A DNA stretch of 64,000 bases from CAZNSX01 sp964575845 (GTDB lineage Bacteria > UBA8248 > CAZNSX01). This document shows positions 16,063 to 24,617 of the stretch, one piece after another. The stretch covers positions 124,001-188,000 of the forward strand of contig CAZNSX010000008.1 of assembly GCA_964575845.1 (NCBI GenBank), given 5' to 3'. A program made the translations under genes and the position numbers. The notes below the pieces were generated by a model that saw nothing but the letters and a program-made list of their open reading frames with translations, had not been told where the DNA came from and did not search any database. Every line of letters starts with the position of its first letter. Positions within the stretch are counted from its first letter, which is position 1.

Positions 16063-16608
16063 ATGGATGAGGAACTGAAAAGGACCGCCGCTAAGAGCGC
16101 CGGGGAAGACGACCCTGACGTTCCGCTTCTCAGGGAGCGCTTCGGCCCGGCAATTTTGGGCGTGGAGAGCCAGCGGGGCCAGACGGTGGTCCTGGTTGAG
16201 CCCGGCGAGATAGTCCCCGTCTGCCGCTTCCTCAAGGAGGAGCAGGGCTATAATTACCTCTCCTTCATCTTCTCTGTGGACTGCCTCAAGCTTCCACGGT
16301 GGCACCGCTTTGAGCTCATATACGGCCTGTACTCCCTCCCCCGGAAAAAGCGCCTTCGCCTGAAGGTGCCTCTTCCCGAGGAGGGGCCGGTAGTGGATTC
16401 GGTGAGGGGCGTCTGGGCCACCGCCGACTTTCACGAGCGGGAGGCCTTCGACATGATGGGGATAAGTTTCCGGGGACATCCCGACCTCAAGCGCATCCTC
16501 ATGCCCGATGATTGGGTGGGGCACCCCCACCGTCGGGACTACGACCTCCGGGTGGAGGATGTGGAGTACACCTTCCTCCGGGTGGAGAGGAAGCTGGCCA
16601 AGGATTAG
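16063..16608 (+). CDS. nuoC: NADH-quinone oxidoreductase subunit C (cluster 1)
   Basis: A 181-residue 30-kDa-type subunit of the peripheral arm. The signature HEREAFDMMGISFRGHPDL followed by RRDYD is complete. The ATG at 16063 is preceded by AAAAGGAAAAG; the frame extends further back into nuoB but without a good start. NuoC is separate from NuoD here, unlike the fused NuoCD of enterobacteria. It carries no cofactor and holds NuoB/D to the rest of the arm. The short gap to nuoB contains a tRNA D-arm-like stretch that is judged accidental. Confidence 0.94.
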   Translation: MDEELKRTAAKSAGEDDPDVPLLRERFGPAILGVESQRGQTVVLVEPGEIVPVCRFLKEEQGYNYLSFIFSVDCLKLPRWHRFELIYGLYSLPRKKRLRLKVPLPEEGPVVDSVRGVWATADFHEREAFDMMGISFRGHPDLKRILMPDDWVGHPHRRDYDLRVEDVEYTFLRVERKLAKD

Positions 16609-16617
16609 AGAGGCACA

Positions 16618-17811
16618 GTGGTGGAAGAGGCCCTGGGTCCCATAACGACCGACCGCCTGGTCATAAACATGGGCCCCCAGCACCCCAGCACCCACGGGGT
16701 CCTGCGGCTCATACTTGAGCTTGAGGGAGAGACCGTGGTGAACGCCGAGCCCGTGATCGGCTACCTCCACACGGGCATCGAGAAGAACATGGAGGCCAAG
16801 ACCTATAACCAAGCCCTCACCATGTCGGACCGGATGGACTACCTTGCCCCCCTCTCGAACAACCTCGCCTTCACTCTTTCTGTGGAGAAGCTCCTCGGGA
16901 TCGAGGTTCCCAAGAGGTGCCAGTACATCCGGGTGATTCTGGTGGAACTCACCCGCATAACGAGCCATCTGGTCTGGCTCGGGACCCATGGCCTTGACCT
17001 CGGAGCCATGACGGTCTTCCTCTATTGCTTCAGGGAGCGGGAGAAAGTCCTCGACATTTTCGAGCGTATCTCGGGTGTACGCATGATGACGAGCTACATC
17101 CGCCCGGGCGGACTGTACCGTCCTCCCTATCCCCGGTTTGAGGAAGACGTGAGGGCATTCATCGATGAATTCCCCCAGAGGATAAGTGAATATGAGACCC
17201 TTCTCACCGAAAACCCCATCTGGCTGAGGCGCACCCGCAACGTTGGGGTGATATCCGCAGAGGACGGCATAGAGCTCGGCCTCTCGGGGCCATCGCTTAG
17301 GGCCTCGGGAGTGGAGTGGGATGTCAGAAAAGATGAGCCCTACAGCAGTTACGAGGCCTTTGACTTCATAGTACCCACCGGGACCCATGGCGATGTCTAT
17401 GACCGCTACCTCTGCCGGATAGAGGAGATGCGACAGAGCACACGAATAGTACGCCAGGCCCTGGATAATCTTCCCGTGGGCCCCATCAAGGCCGACGCCC
17501 CCCATGTGGTCGTACCCGATAAAGAAAGGCTCGCCAATGATATGGAGGCCGTTATCTATCACTTTAAGATAGCCAGCGAGGGCTACCCGGTGCCCCCGGG
17601 CGAGGTCTTTGTGCCCATCGAGTCCCCCCGTGGCGAGATAGGCTTTTACATCGTGAGCGACGGGAGCCCCAAACCCTATCGCGCGAAGCTACGCCCCCCC
17701 TGCTTCGTCAACCTCCAGTCTCTTCCCAAGATGGTGAAGGGAATGCTGGTAGCTGATGTTGTGGCCGCCATAGCCAGTATCGATATCGTGCTCGGCGAGG
17801 TTGACCGCTAG
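16618..17811 (+). CDS. nuoD: NADH-quinone oxidoreductase subunit D (cluster 1)
   Basis: A 397-residue 49-kDa-type subunit starting at GTG 16618. MGPQHPSTHGVLRL contains the His that contacts the quinone headgroup. The C-terminus SIDIVLGEVDR is the conserved ending that sits by the quinone site. It forms the quinone cavity with NuoB and NuoH. The gene begins ten bases after nuoC. Compared with the paralogue at 31141, it has an extra stretch (DAPHVVVPDKERLANDMEAV) before the C-terminal third, so the two are clearly diverged rather than recent copies. Confidence 0.95.
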   Translation: MVEEALGPITTDRLVINMGPQHPSTHGVLRLILELEGETVVNAEPVIGYLHTGIEKNMEAKTYNQALTMSDRMDYLAPLSNNLAFTLSVEKLLGIEVPKRCQYIRVILVELTRITSHLVWLGTHGLDLGAMTVFLYCFREREKVLDIFERISGVRMMTSYIRPGGLYRPPYPRFEEDVRAFIDEFPQRISEYETLLTENPIWLRRTRNVGVISAEDGIELGLSGPSLRASGVEWDVRKDEPYSSYEAFDFIVPTGTHGDVYDRYLCRIEEMRQSTRIVRQALDNLPVGPIKADAPHVVVPDKERLANDMEAVIYHFKIASEGYPVPPGEVFVPIESPRGEIGFYIVSDGSPKPYRAKLRPPCFVNLQSLPKMVKGMLVADVVAAIASIDIVLGEVDR

Positions 17812-17826
17812 GAGGGAGAGGGAGAG

Positions 17827-18369
17827 ATGTTCTCCTTCAGTGAAGAGAACCAACTGGAGTTACAGCGGATTTCGAGCCGTTATCCCGATAAGCGCTCGGC
17901 CCTCCTTCCCTCCCTCTATCTGGCCCAGCGGCAGGAGGGATATATCTCTCACGAGGCCATAATATTTCTTTCCCGGCAGCTCGACCTCTCGCCGATGGAT
18001 ATATGGGGGGTTGTGAGTTTCTACACGATGTTCAGGACAAAACCCGTGGGTCGCTACCACATCCAGGTCTGTACAAATCTCTCTTGCGGCATCCTGGGTT
18101 CCGAGGACCTCGTGCGCCACACGGAGCATAAGCTGGGCATCAAGGCGGGCGAGACCACACGGGATGGCCTCTTCAGCCTCTCCACGGTAGAGTGTCTCGG
18201 CTTCTGCGGAAATGCTCCTGCGATGCAGGTGAACGAGAAGTATTACGGGGACATGACCGAGGAGAAGGTGGACGAGCTCCTGGAGGAGCTCCGGCCAGCC
18301 CCGGCTAAAAAGCCGGCCCCCAAGGCCGAGGCCGGGGCTCCTGAGGGCGAGCCCCAGGAGGAAGGGTAA
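17827..18369 (+). CDS. nuoE: NADH-quinone oxidoreductase subunit E (cluster 1)
   Basis: A 180-residue 24-kDa-type subunit with a thioredoxin-like fold and a [2Fe-2S] cluster (N1a). Ligands are the two Cys in CTNLSCGILG and two in VECLGFCGNAPAM. The last 25 residues are a Pro/Ala/Glu-rich tail (PAPAKKPAPKAEAG), an extension beyond the usual end. It belongs to the NADH-oxidising module with NuoF. There is no copy in the second cluster, so any NADH input there would have to come from this gene. Confidence 0.95.
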   Translation: MFSFSEENQLELQRISSRYPDKRSALLPSLYLAQRQEGYISHEAIIFLSRQLDLSPMDIWGVVSFYTMFRTKPVGRYHIQVCTNLSCGILGSEDLVRHTEHKLGIKAGETTRDGLFSLSTVECLGFCGNAPAMQVNEKYYGDMTEEKVDELLEELRPAPAKKPAPKAEAGAPEGEPQEEG

Positions 18370-18373
18370 TCCC

Positions 18374-19666
18374 GTGGCTGAGGCCATAAGGGTAGTGAGT
18401 AAGAATTTCCACAAGGAGGAGAGCCATACTCTTCGCGTCTACCTCGAAGGCGGAGGATACGAGGCCATAAAGCAGGTTCTCCGGGAGATAGAGCCCTCTC
18501 AGGTCATCGAGATGGTAAAGGCCTCGGGCCTCAGGGGCCGGGGGGGAGCCGGATTCCCCGCGGGCGTCAAATGGGGCTTCATCCCCAAGGTGGAGGGCCC
18601 GAAATTCCTGGCCGTGAATGCGGATGAGGGAGAGCCGGGAACCTTTAAGGACCGGGTTATCATGCTCCGGGATCCCCACCTCCTCATCGAGGGGATCCTC
18701 ATCTGCTGCTACGCCACGGGCCTCTCGACGGCCTACATCTACATAAGGGGGGAGTTCTCGGAGCCCGCCCGGATGATGCAGGGCGCCATAGATGAGGCCT
18801 ATGAGGCGGGCTACCTGGGGAAGAATATCCTCGGCTCAGACCTCTCGGTTGACTGCTTCATCCACATGGGGGCCGGAGCTTACATCTGCGGGGAGGAGAC
18901 GGCCCTTCTGGAATCACTCGAGGGAAAGCGGGGGCAGCCCCGCCTCAAGCCCCCATTTCCGGCGATAGTGGGTCTCTACAGAAGGCCAACCGTCATAAAT
19001 AACGTGGAGACCCTGTCCAATCTTCCTGACATCATCCTCAAGGGTCCTGAATGGTATGCCTCCATGGGGACGGAGAAGAGCACGGGCACGAGGCTCTTCT
19101 GCCTGAGCGGTCACCTGAAACGTCCGGGAGTTTATGAGCTCCCCATGACGGTAACGCTGCGGGAGCTCATCTTCGAGCACGCGGGCGGAGTCAGGGACGA
19201 CCGGGCCCTTAAGGCCGTGATCCCTGGGGGGTCTTCTACTCCGGTCCTCACCGCGGAAGAGATCGACGTGGGGATGGATTTTGAGAGCCTGACGGCGGCG
19301 GGGACCATGGCCGGCTCTGGCGGGGTCATAGTCATGGATGATACGGTCTGCATGGTTGGGGCCGCCCTCAGGATAGTCAAATTCTACCGTCATGAGTCCT
19401 GCGGGCAGTGCACCCCCTGCCGTGAGGGCTGCAACTGGATGTACCGAATACTCGAGCGCATCGAGAACGGAAAGGGCCAAAGCGACGAGCCAGGCCTCCT
19501 GATAGAAATTTGTGACAATATCGAGGGCATAAGCCTCTGTCCCCTGGGCGACGCCGTGGCGATGCCCGTGAGGAGCATCGTCAAGAAGTTCATGGGGGAG
19601 TTCATGGCTCACATCGAGCAGAAGCGCTGTCCTCTCGGAAAGCCCTATATCCGTCTCGCTCACTGA
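18374..19666 (+). CDS. nuoF: NADH-quinone oxidoreductase subunit F (cluster 1)
   Basis: A 430-residue 51-kDa-type subunit that oxidises NADH. The FMN/NADH site shows in GLRGRGGAGFPAGVKW and AYICGEETALLESLEG. The [4Fe-4S] N3 ligands are in ESCGQCTPCREG plus the later Cys in ISLCPLGD. It starts at GTG 18374 just after the nuoE stop. The subunit passes a hydride from NADH to FMN and electrons onward to the NuoG clusters. All key residues are present. It is single-copy in this window. Confidence 0.95.
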   Translation: MAEAIRVVSKNFHKEESHTLRVYLEGGGYEAIKQVLREIEPSQVIEMVKASGLRGRGGAGFPAGVKWGFIPKVEGPKFLAVNADEGEPGTFKDRVIMLRDPHLLIEGILICCYATGLSTAYIYIRGEFSEPARMMQGAIDEAYEAGYLGKNILGSDLSVDCFIHMGAGAYICGEETALLESLEGKRGQPRLKPPFPAIVGLYRRPTVINNVETLSNLPDIILKGPEWYASMGTEKSTGTRLFCLSGHLKRPGVYELPMTVTLRELIFEHAGGVRDDRALKAVIPGGSSTPVLTAEEIDVGMDFESLTAAGTMAGSGGVIVMDDTVCMVGAALRIVKFYRHESCGQCTPCREGCNWMYRILERIENGKGQSDEPGLLIEICDNIEGISLCPLGDAVAMPVRSIVKKFMGEFMAHIEQKRCPLGKPYIRLAH

Positions 19667-19675
19667 GAGGGTGTC

Positions 19676-22243
19676 ATGCCCACCATCACCATAAATGGGG
19701 AGTTTGAAACCAAGACCATCGAGGTGCCGGCGGGCACTACCATAATCCAAGCGGCCGAGCGCGCGGGGATCGATATCCCGCGGTTTTGCTACCATCCGCT
19801 CCTCAGCATCGTGGGACAGTGCCGGGTGTGCCTGGTGGAGGTGGAGGGGGTGCCAAAGCTCCAGATAGCCTGCGGCACCGAGGTCCGCGACGGAATGGTG
19901 GTCAATACCCACTCCCCGCGGGCGGACAAGGCCAGGCGGGGCATCCTGGAGTTCCTCCTCATAAATCATCCCCTCGACTGCCCGGTCTGCGACCAGGGGG
20001 GGGAGTGCCCCCTTCAGGACATAAGCTACCGTTACGCCAACGCCATCACCCGCTTCAGGGAGCGCCGCCGGACCTATGGGCGTGTCTCCATGGGCCCCTA
20101 CATAGAGCGCGACATGAACCGCTGCATCCACTGCACCCGGTGCGTGCGCTTCACGAGCGAGATCGACGGTGGGGCGGAGATTGATTTCTTCCACCGAAGC
20201 TGGAAGACCGAGACGGGCCACTACCAGAGTCTACCGCTCGAGAGCATCGTGGCCGGAAACGTCATAGACATCTGCCCCGTGGGCGCCTTAACCGATAGAA
20301 AATACCGCTTCAAGGCCAGAGTGTGGGAGATGCGGCGGACGGCAACTGTGTGCCATCTCTGCGCCGTGGGCTGCCGGGTTCAGGTCTGGACGCGCGAGAA
20401 CCGCATCATGCGGTGCACCGCAGGAACGAACCCGGCCCTAAATGAAGAATGGATATGCGATGTGGGCCGCCACGGGATAGCGGGCATCCACACGGAGGAG
20501 CGTCTCAAGGGGCCCTTGCTGCGCCGAGGGGATGGGCTTCAGCCCGCCTCCTGGGAGGAGGCGATCGGGTTCGTGACCGATAGGCTCAAGGCCATACTTG
20601 AGGCCCATGGACCAGGAGCAATAGGGGGCATCGGGGGGGGGCGCTCGAGCAACGAGGCGGGCTATCTGTTTCAAAAATTCCTCCGGGCCGTGCTCGGGAC
20701 GAATAACGTGGATTGTCGAATTCACCCCCGCGATCACGCCCAGACAGAGGCTCAGCTTGAGGCCTCCGGCCTCACGGGCTGGCCCTCGCCCATAGAGGAG
20801 CTGGAGGGGGCGGATGTGATCTTCCTCCTCGGCTCAAGTCCTTTTGAGGAACATCCTGTGCTGGCCCTGAGGGTCAGGAACCCCCGGAGGAAGAAGGGTG
20901 CGGTGGTCCTTTCGGCTGGCCCACGAAAAATAAGGCTTCACCTTCCTGAGATGACGGAGGTCATCCACCTGCCAGGAGCCGAGGCCATCTTTCTCAGGGC
21001 GCTCTCTAAGGCCATCCTTGAGGAGGGGCCGCCTAGGCAGGAGCTTGAGGGCTTTGAGGACTACAAGAGCTCTCTTGGGGGTGAGAGCCTCTCCCAGCTT
21101 GCCTCCCTCTCGGGTGCGGAGGAGGGGGCCCTAAGACGTGCGGCAAGGGCTCTTTTGGACCGAAAGAGCGGCTTCATCATCGGTGGGCCCAGCCTCTGGG
21201 ATGAGGGAGCCTGCCGGGGGCTCCTTGACCTCTCCCTTCTGACTGGCCTGAGGCCCTGCTTTATCCCGTCCCAGCCAAACCTCCAGGGAGCCCTTGAGGC
21301 CGGCCTTCACCCGGGTCTCCTTCCCGGCTTTAAGGACCTAACGGATGGCGAGGCCCGCGCGCGCTTTGAGACTGAGTATGGATGCTCCCTCCCATCTGAG
21401 AGAGGCCTTTCGGCCCTGGGGATGTTCGAGGCCCTGAGAGCGGGAAAACTCAAGGCGCTTTTCCTGATGGGCTCTGACCCGGCAAGCGAGTTCCCCGATG
21501 GCCTGTATATAAGGGAGGCTCTGGAGCGGGCAGAACTCCTTGTGGTACAGGATGCGCTCCCCCCGGCGAGCCTCGACCATGCCCATGTGGTGCTCCCGGC
21601 ACAAGGCTTTTCTGAGAAGGAGGGCACTCTCACCAACTTTGAGAGGCGCCTCCAGAGGGGGAAGCCCTCCCTCAGGCACCAGGATGACGCGAGAGATGAC
21701 GGTCAGATTCTGGCGGCTTTGGCCAGGGCCTTCGGAAAGCCCATGCGCGCGGCCGAGGAGGGGAAGGTGGAAGAGCAGATGTCGGCCCTCATTGGGGTCT
21801 ATGGCGGGGCTGACCTGAGGCATCTTCCCCCAGAGGGGTTGAGATGGAAGCAAGAGGGGAGGGCTTTATCTCTCATGCCCTCCGGCCCTCCCGCTCCCCT
21901 TGAGGAGGGGCCTCCTGGCTTTCCCTTCAGGCTCATGACAGGCCCCCAACTTCCTCTCTCAGGCGTTTGGGCTTGGTGGGGGGAGAGGCTTAAGGATATG
22001 CGAGAGCCGAGGGCGCGCATAAGCCCCGAGGATGCTGAGGGGCTCGGAGTAAAGGAGGGGGAGCCCGTGACCCTTGTTTCCCCTGGCGGCGGAGAGCTAA
22101 GAATTGTTTCGGAGCCTGATGAGAGGATTACCGCAGGACGGGTTTTCCTCCCTGAGGGCATCGTAGGAAAAATTGATGATGTCCCGGTGAACCTCATATA
22201 TGAGGGGACGAGCGCCTTCTCTTGGGTGGACCTGAGGGCCTAA
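19676..22243 (+). CDS. nuoG: NADH-quinone oxidoreductase subunit G (cluster 1)
   Basis: An 855-residue 75-kDa-type subunit. The N-terminal ferredoxin domain binds [2Fe-2S] N1b (CYHPLL, GQCRVC, IACG). The next region has CPVCDQGGECPLQD and HCTRCVRF for N5 and N4. A further CHLCAVGC with a downstream Cys (EEWICD) retains the ligands of the off-path N7 cluster, kept only in some bacteria. The C-terminal two thirds is a molybdopterin oxidoreductase-like domain without an obvious catalytic Mo ligand. It conducts electrons from NuoF towards NuoI. The stop is two bases before the nuoH start. Confidence 0.95.
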   Translation: MPTITINGEFETKTIEVPAGTTIIQAAERAGIDIPRFCYHPLLSIVGQCRVCLVEVEGVPKLQIACGTEVRDGMVVNTHSPRADKARRGILEFLLINHPLDCPVCDQGGECPLQDISYRYANAITRFRERRRTYGRVSMGPYIERDMNRCIHCTRCVRFTSEIDGGAEIDFFHRSWKTETGHYQSLPLESIVAGNVIDICPVGALTDRKYRFKARVWEMRRTATVCHLCAVGCRVQVWTRENRIMRCTAGTNPALNEEWICDVGRHGIAGIHTEERLKGPLLRRGDGLQPASWEEAIGFVTDRLKAILEAHGPGAIGGIGGGRSSNEAGYLFQKFLRAVLGTNNVDCRIHPRDHAQTEAQLEASGLTGWPSPIEELEGADVIFLLGSSPFEEHPVLALRVRNPRRKKGAVVLSAGPRKIRLHLPEMTEVIHLPGAEAIFLRALSKAILEEGPPRQELEGFEDYKSSLGGESLSQLASLSGAEEGALRRAARALLDRKSGFIIGGPSLWDEGACRGLLDLSLLTGLRPCFIPSQPNLQGALEAGLHPGLLPGFKDLTDGEARARFETEYGCSLPSERGLSALGMFEALRAGKLKALFLMGSDPASEFPDGLYIREALERAELLVVQDALPPASLDHAHVVLPAQGFSEKEGTLTNFERRLQRGKPSLRHQDDARDDGQILAALARAFGKPMRAAEEGKVEEQMSALIGVYGGADLRHLPPEGLRWKQEGRALSLMPSGPPAPLEEGPPGFPFRLMTGPQLPLSGVWAWWGERLKDMREPRARISPEDAEGLGVKEGEPVTLVSPGGGELRIVSEPDERITAGRVFLPEGIVGKIDDVPVNLIYEGTSAFSWVDLRA

Positions 22244-22245
22244 GG

Positions 22246-23238
22246 GTGCCTTCGCTTGTAGACTTTCTCATCATCGTCATAAAGGCTATTGTGGTCCTGG
22301 GGGCGCTGATGCTGGCCGTGGCCTACGCGACCTGGCTCGAGCGAAAGATAGTGGGGCACATCCAGGTCCGGCTTGGGCCCATGAGGGTGGGCTGGCATGG
22401 CCTTCTCCAGCCCATAGCCGACGGCATTAAGCTTTTCTTCAAAGAAGATATCATTCCCCTTCACGCCGATAAATTAGTCTACCTCCTGGCCCCTGTCATC
22501 AGCATCACGCCCGCTCTCGTCAACTTCTCGGTGATCCCCTTCGGGGACTCCGTCACCGTCCTGGGCCGGAAGGTGGACATGGTCATAGCCGACGTGAATG
22601 TCGGCATCCTCGTCATCATCGCGTTGGGCTCGATAGGAGTTTACGGAATAGTCCTGGCGGGTTGGTCTTCTAACAGCAAATATTCCCTTCTGGGTGGCAT
22701 GCGCTCCATGGCCCAGATGATAAGCTATGAGCTCAGCCTGGGCCTCTCGCTTGTGGGCGTGCTCATGCTCACGCGCTCCCTGAGCCTTGTGGACGTGGTG
22801 AATGCTCAGGCGCGAGTCCCCTTCATCTTGCTCCAGCCGCTTGGCTTTCTCATCTTCCTCTGCGCCGCCGTGGCCGAGACGAACCGTGCCCCCTTTGACC
22901 TCCCCGAGGCCGAGCAGGAGCTCGTGGCCGGCTTCCACACCGAGTACAGCAGCATGAAGTTCGCGCTCTTCTTCCTGGGGGAGTACGCCGCCATGATAAC
23001 CGTGTCAGCCCTGGCCACTACCTTTTTCCTGGGTGGCTGGCGTGGCCCCATACTTCCGCCCGTGCTTTGGTTTCTTATCAAGGTCTTCTGCTTTCTTTTC
23101 TTCTACATCTGGATCCGGGGTACCCTGCCCCGTCTTCGTTACGACCAGCTGATGGCCTTCGGCTGGAAGGTGCTTCTGCCCGCGGCCCTTGCCAATATCG
23201 TGATAACAGGGGGCATCATAACCATCATGGGCTTCTGA
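22246..23238 (+). CDS. nuoH: NADH-quinone oxidoreductase subunit H (cluster 1)
   Basis: A 330-residue membrane subunit with eight helices that forms the quinone channel with NuoB and NuoD. Conserved loops are WLERKIVGHIQVRLGPMRVG, the acidic loop around AETNRAPFDLPEAEQELVAG, and GFHTEYSSMKFALFF. The GTG at 22246, two bases after the nuoG stop, is the likely start; the same frame extends to 22222 inside nuoG but without a sensible site. It is closely similar to the paralogue at 32245 in these loops. Confidence 0.95.
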   Translation: MPSLVDFLIIVIKAIVVLGALMLAVAYATWLERKIVGHIQVRLGPMRVGWHGLLQPIADGIKLFFKEDIIPLHADKLVYLLAPVISITPALVNFSVIPFGDSVTVLGRKVDMVIADVNVGILVIIALGSIGVYGIVLAGWSSNSKYSLLGGMRSMAQMISYELSLGLSLVGVLMLTRSLSLVDVVNAQARVPFILLQPLGFLIFLCAAVAETNRAPFDLPEAEQELVAGFHTEYSSMKFALFFLGEYAAMITVSALATTFFLGGWRGPILPPVLWFLIKVFCFLFFYIWIRGTLPRLRYDQLMAFGWKVLLPAALANIVITGGIITIMGF

Positions 23239-23263
23239 GGCCCTCCCGGGAGATGACTGGAAG

Positions 23264-23770
23264 ATGTTCTTAGAGATAGCAAGAGGACTGGCCCTGACTT
23301 TCCGGCATATCTTTAAACCGGTTTTCACTTTTCAATATCCGGATGAGAAGTGGGAGATGCCCAAAGGCTACCGGGGTCTCCACCGTCTCATGCGCTGGGA
23401 GGATGGCCTGGAGAGGTGCGTCGGCTGCAAGCTCTGCTCCGCCGCCTGCCCCGCCATGTGCATCTATGTGGAGTCGGCGGAGAACAGCCCCGGGAACCAG
23501 GTCTCAAAGGGGGAGCGATATGCCTCCATCTACGAGATAAACGAGCTACGCTGCATCTACTGCGGCTATTGCGAGGAGGCCTGCCCCGTGGGCGCAATCG
23601 TGCTGTATAACGATTACGAGTTCTCGAAGGACTCCCGGGAGAAGTTCTTCTATACCAAGGAGGACTTACTGGTTAAGAGCAACCGGGAGCTCCCAGAGCT
23701 CTATGAGCGCTACAGTGAGGACAAGCTCCTCAAGTATGTGGACGCATGGCGGCCAACACCTGATAGCTGA
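23264..23770 (+). CDS. nuoI: NADH-quinone oxidoreductase subunit I (cluster 1)
   Basis: A 168-residue ferredoxin-like subunit (TYKY/23 kDa) carrying clusters N6a and N6b. The two 4Fe-4S motifs are CVGCKLCSAACP and CIYCGYCEEACP. An amphipathic N-terminal helix (ARGLALTFRHIFKPVF) rests on the membrane arm. It passes electrons from NuoG to NuoB. This is the only nuoI in the window; the second cluster lacks one, so this copy could serve both complexes. Start ATG 23264. Confidence 0.95.
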   Translation: MFLEIARGLALTFRHIFKPVFTFQYPDEKWEMPKGYRGLHRLMRWEDGLERCVGCKLCSAACPAMCIYVESAENSPGNQVSKGERYASIYEINELRCIYCGYCEEACPVGAIVLYNDYEFSKDSREKFFYTKEDLLVKSNRELPELYERYSEDKLLKYVDAWRPTPDS

Positions 23771-23778
23771 AGGGAACC

Positions 23779-24303
23779 ATGTCAAGCCTGATCGTCTCTT
23801 CTGGTATCTTCTACCTCCTGGCGCTCGTGTCGGTGGTGGCGGGCGTGCTCGTCATCTCCCTTCCTAACGCCGTCTACAGCGCCCTGAGCCTCATCCTGGT
23901 GATGCTCTGCATTGCGGCTATCTATCTCCTTCTGAACGCCCAGTTCATCGCCGTTGCCCAAGTCATCATCTATGCCGGGGCGATAATGGTGCTCTTCCTC
24001 TTCGTCATCATGCTACTGGGCCTGGGGAGGGAGCGGCCTGCGCCGTTTAAGATCCGGCGGCAGAAGATTCTGGGGGTGCTCTTGGCCTTCGTGCTTCTCG
24101 TCTCCATCCTTTCCACGGTGGTTGGAGTGAAGCTCACGGGGGAGCCGGGACCCTTCACCCCCGAGCGGGTGAACGAGGTCGGCAATACTCAGGTAGTCGC
24201 GAGGGTTCTCTTCACCGACTACGTCTTCCCCTTTGAGATAGCGAGCGTCCTTCTTTTCATAGCCATCATCGGCGCCGTGGTGCTGGCCAAGAGGAAGCTC
24301 TAG
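23779..24303 (+). CDS. nuoJ: NADH-quinone oxidoreductase subunit J (cluster 1)
   Basis: A 174-residue membrane subunit with five helices. Helix 3 carries LNAQFIAVAQVIIYAGAIMV, with the pi-bulge region conserved in NuoJ/ND6 that couples quinone reduction to proton pumping. The C-terminal helix FEIASVLLFIAIIGAVVLAKR is also typical. ATG 23779 lies nine bases after nuoI. The paralogue at 33278 differs mainly in the loop between helices 4 and 5. Confidence 0.94.
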   Translation: MSSLIVSSGIFYLLALVSVVAGVLVISLPNAVYSALSLILVMLCIAAIYLLLNAQFIAVAQVIIYAGAIMVLFLFVIMLLGLGRERPAPFKIRRQKILGVLLAFVLLVSILSTVVGVKLTGEPGPFTPERVNEVGNTQVVARVLFTDYVFPFEIASVLLFIAIIGAVVLAKRKL

Positions 24304-24305
24304 CG

Positions 24306-24608
24306 GTGGTACCCCTTGAACACTTTCTTCTGCTGAGCGCCATCCTCTTCACGCTGGGGGTCATAGGGGTCGTGGTGCGGAGGAACGTGATCGTTATATT
24401 CATGTCAATCGAGCTCATGCTGAATGCCGTGAACCTCTCCTTCGTGGCCTTCGCCCGTTACCTCAACTCCATCGATGGCCAGGTCTTCGTCTTCTTCACT
24501 ATGACGGTGGCGGCGGCCGAGGCCGCGGTGGGACTTGCCATAGTCATCGCCATTTACCGGAACCGGGAGTCCACCGATGTGGACGAGATAAACCTCATGA
24601 AATACTGA
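24306..24608 (+). CDS. nuoK: NADH-quinone oxidoreductase subunit K (cluster 1)
   Basis: A 100-residue, three-helix subunit starting at GTG 24306. Both proton-path glutamates are visible: SIELMLNAVNL in helix 2 and AAAEAAVGLAI in helix 3. The C-terminus DVDEINLMKY is conserved. NuoK is related to the MrpC antiporter subunit and forms part of the proton channel. It follows nuoJ by two bases. Confidence 0.95.
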   Translation: MVPLEHFLLLSAILFTLGVIGVVVRRNVIVIFMSIELMLNAVNLSFVAFARYLNSIDGQVFVFFTMTVAAAEAAVGLAIVIAIYRNRESTDVDEINLMKY

Positions 24609-24617
24609 GGGGGACGG

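Noticed and set aside
16033..17562. Long reverse-strand open frame (509 codons) over nuoC/nuoD, and similar ones over nuoF/nuoG and the second nuoH
   Set aside because: They lie antisense to strongly conserved genes, are low in complexity (rich in His, Gly, Arg) and match the known effect of high GC content on antisense frames.
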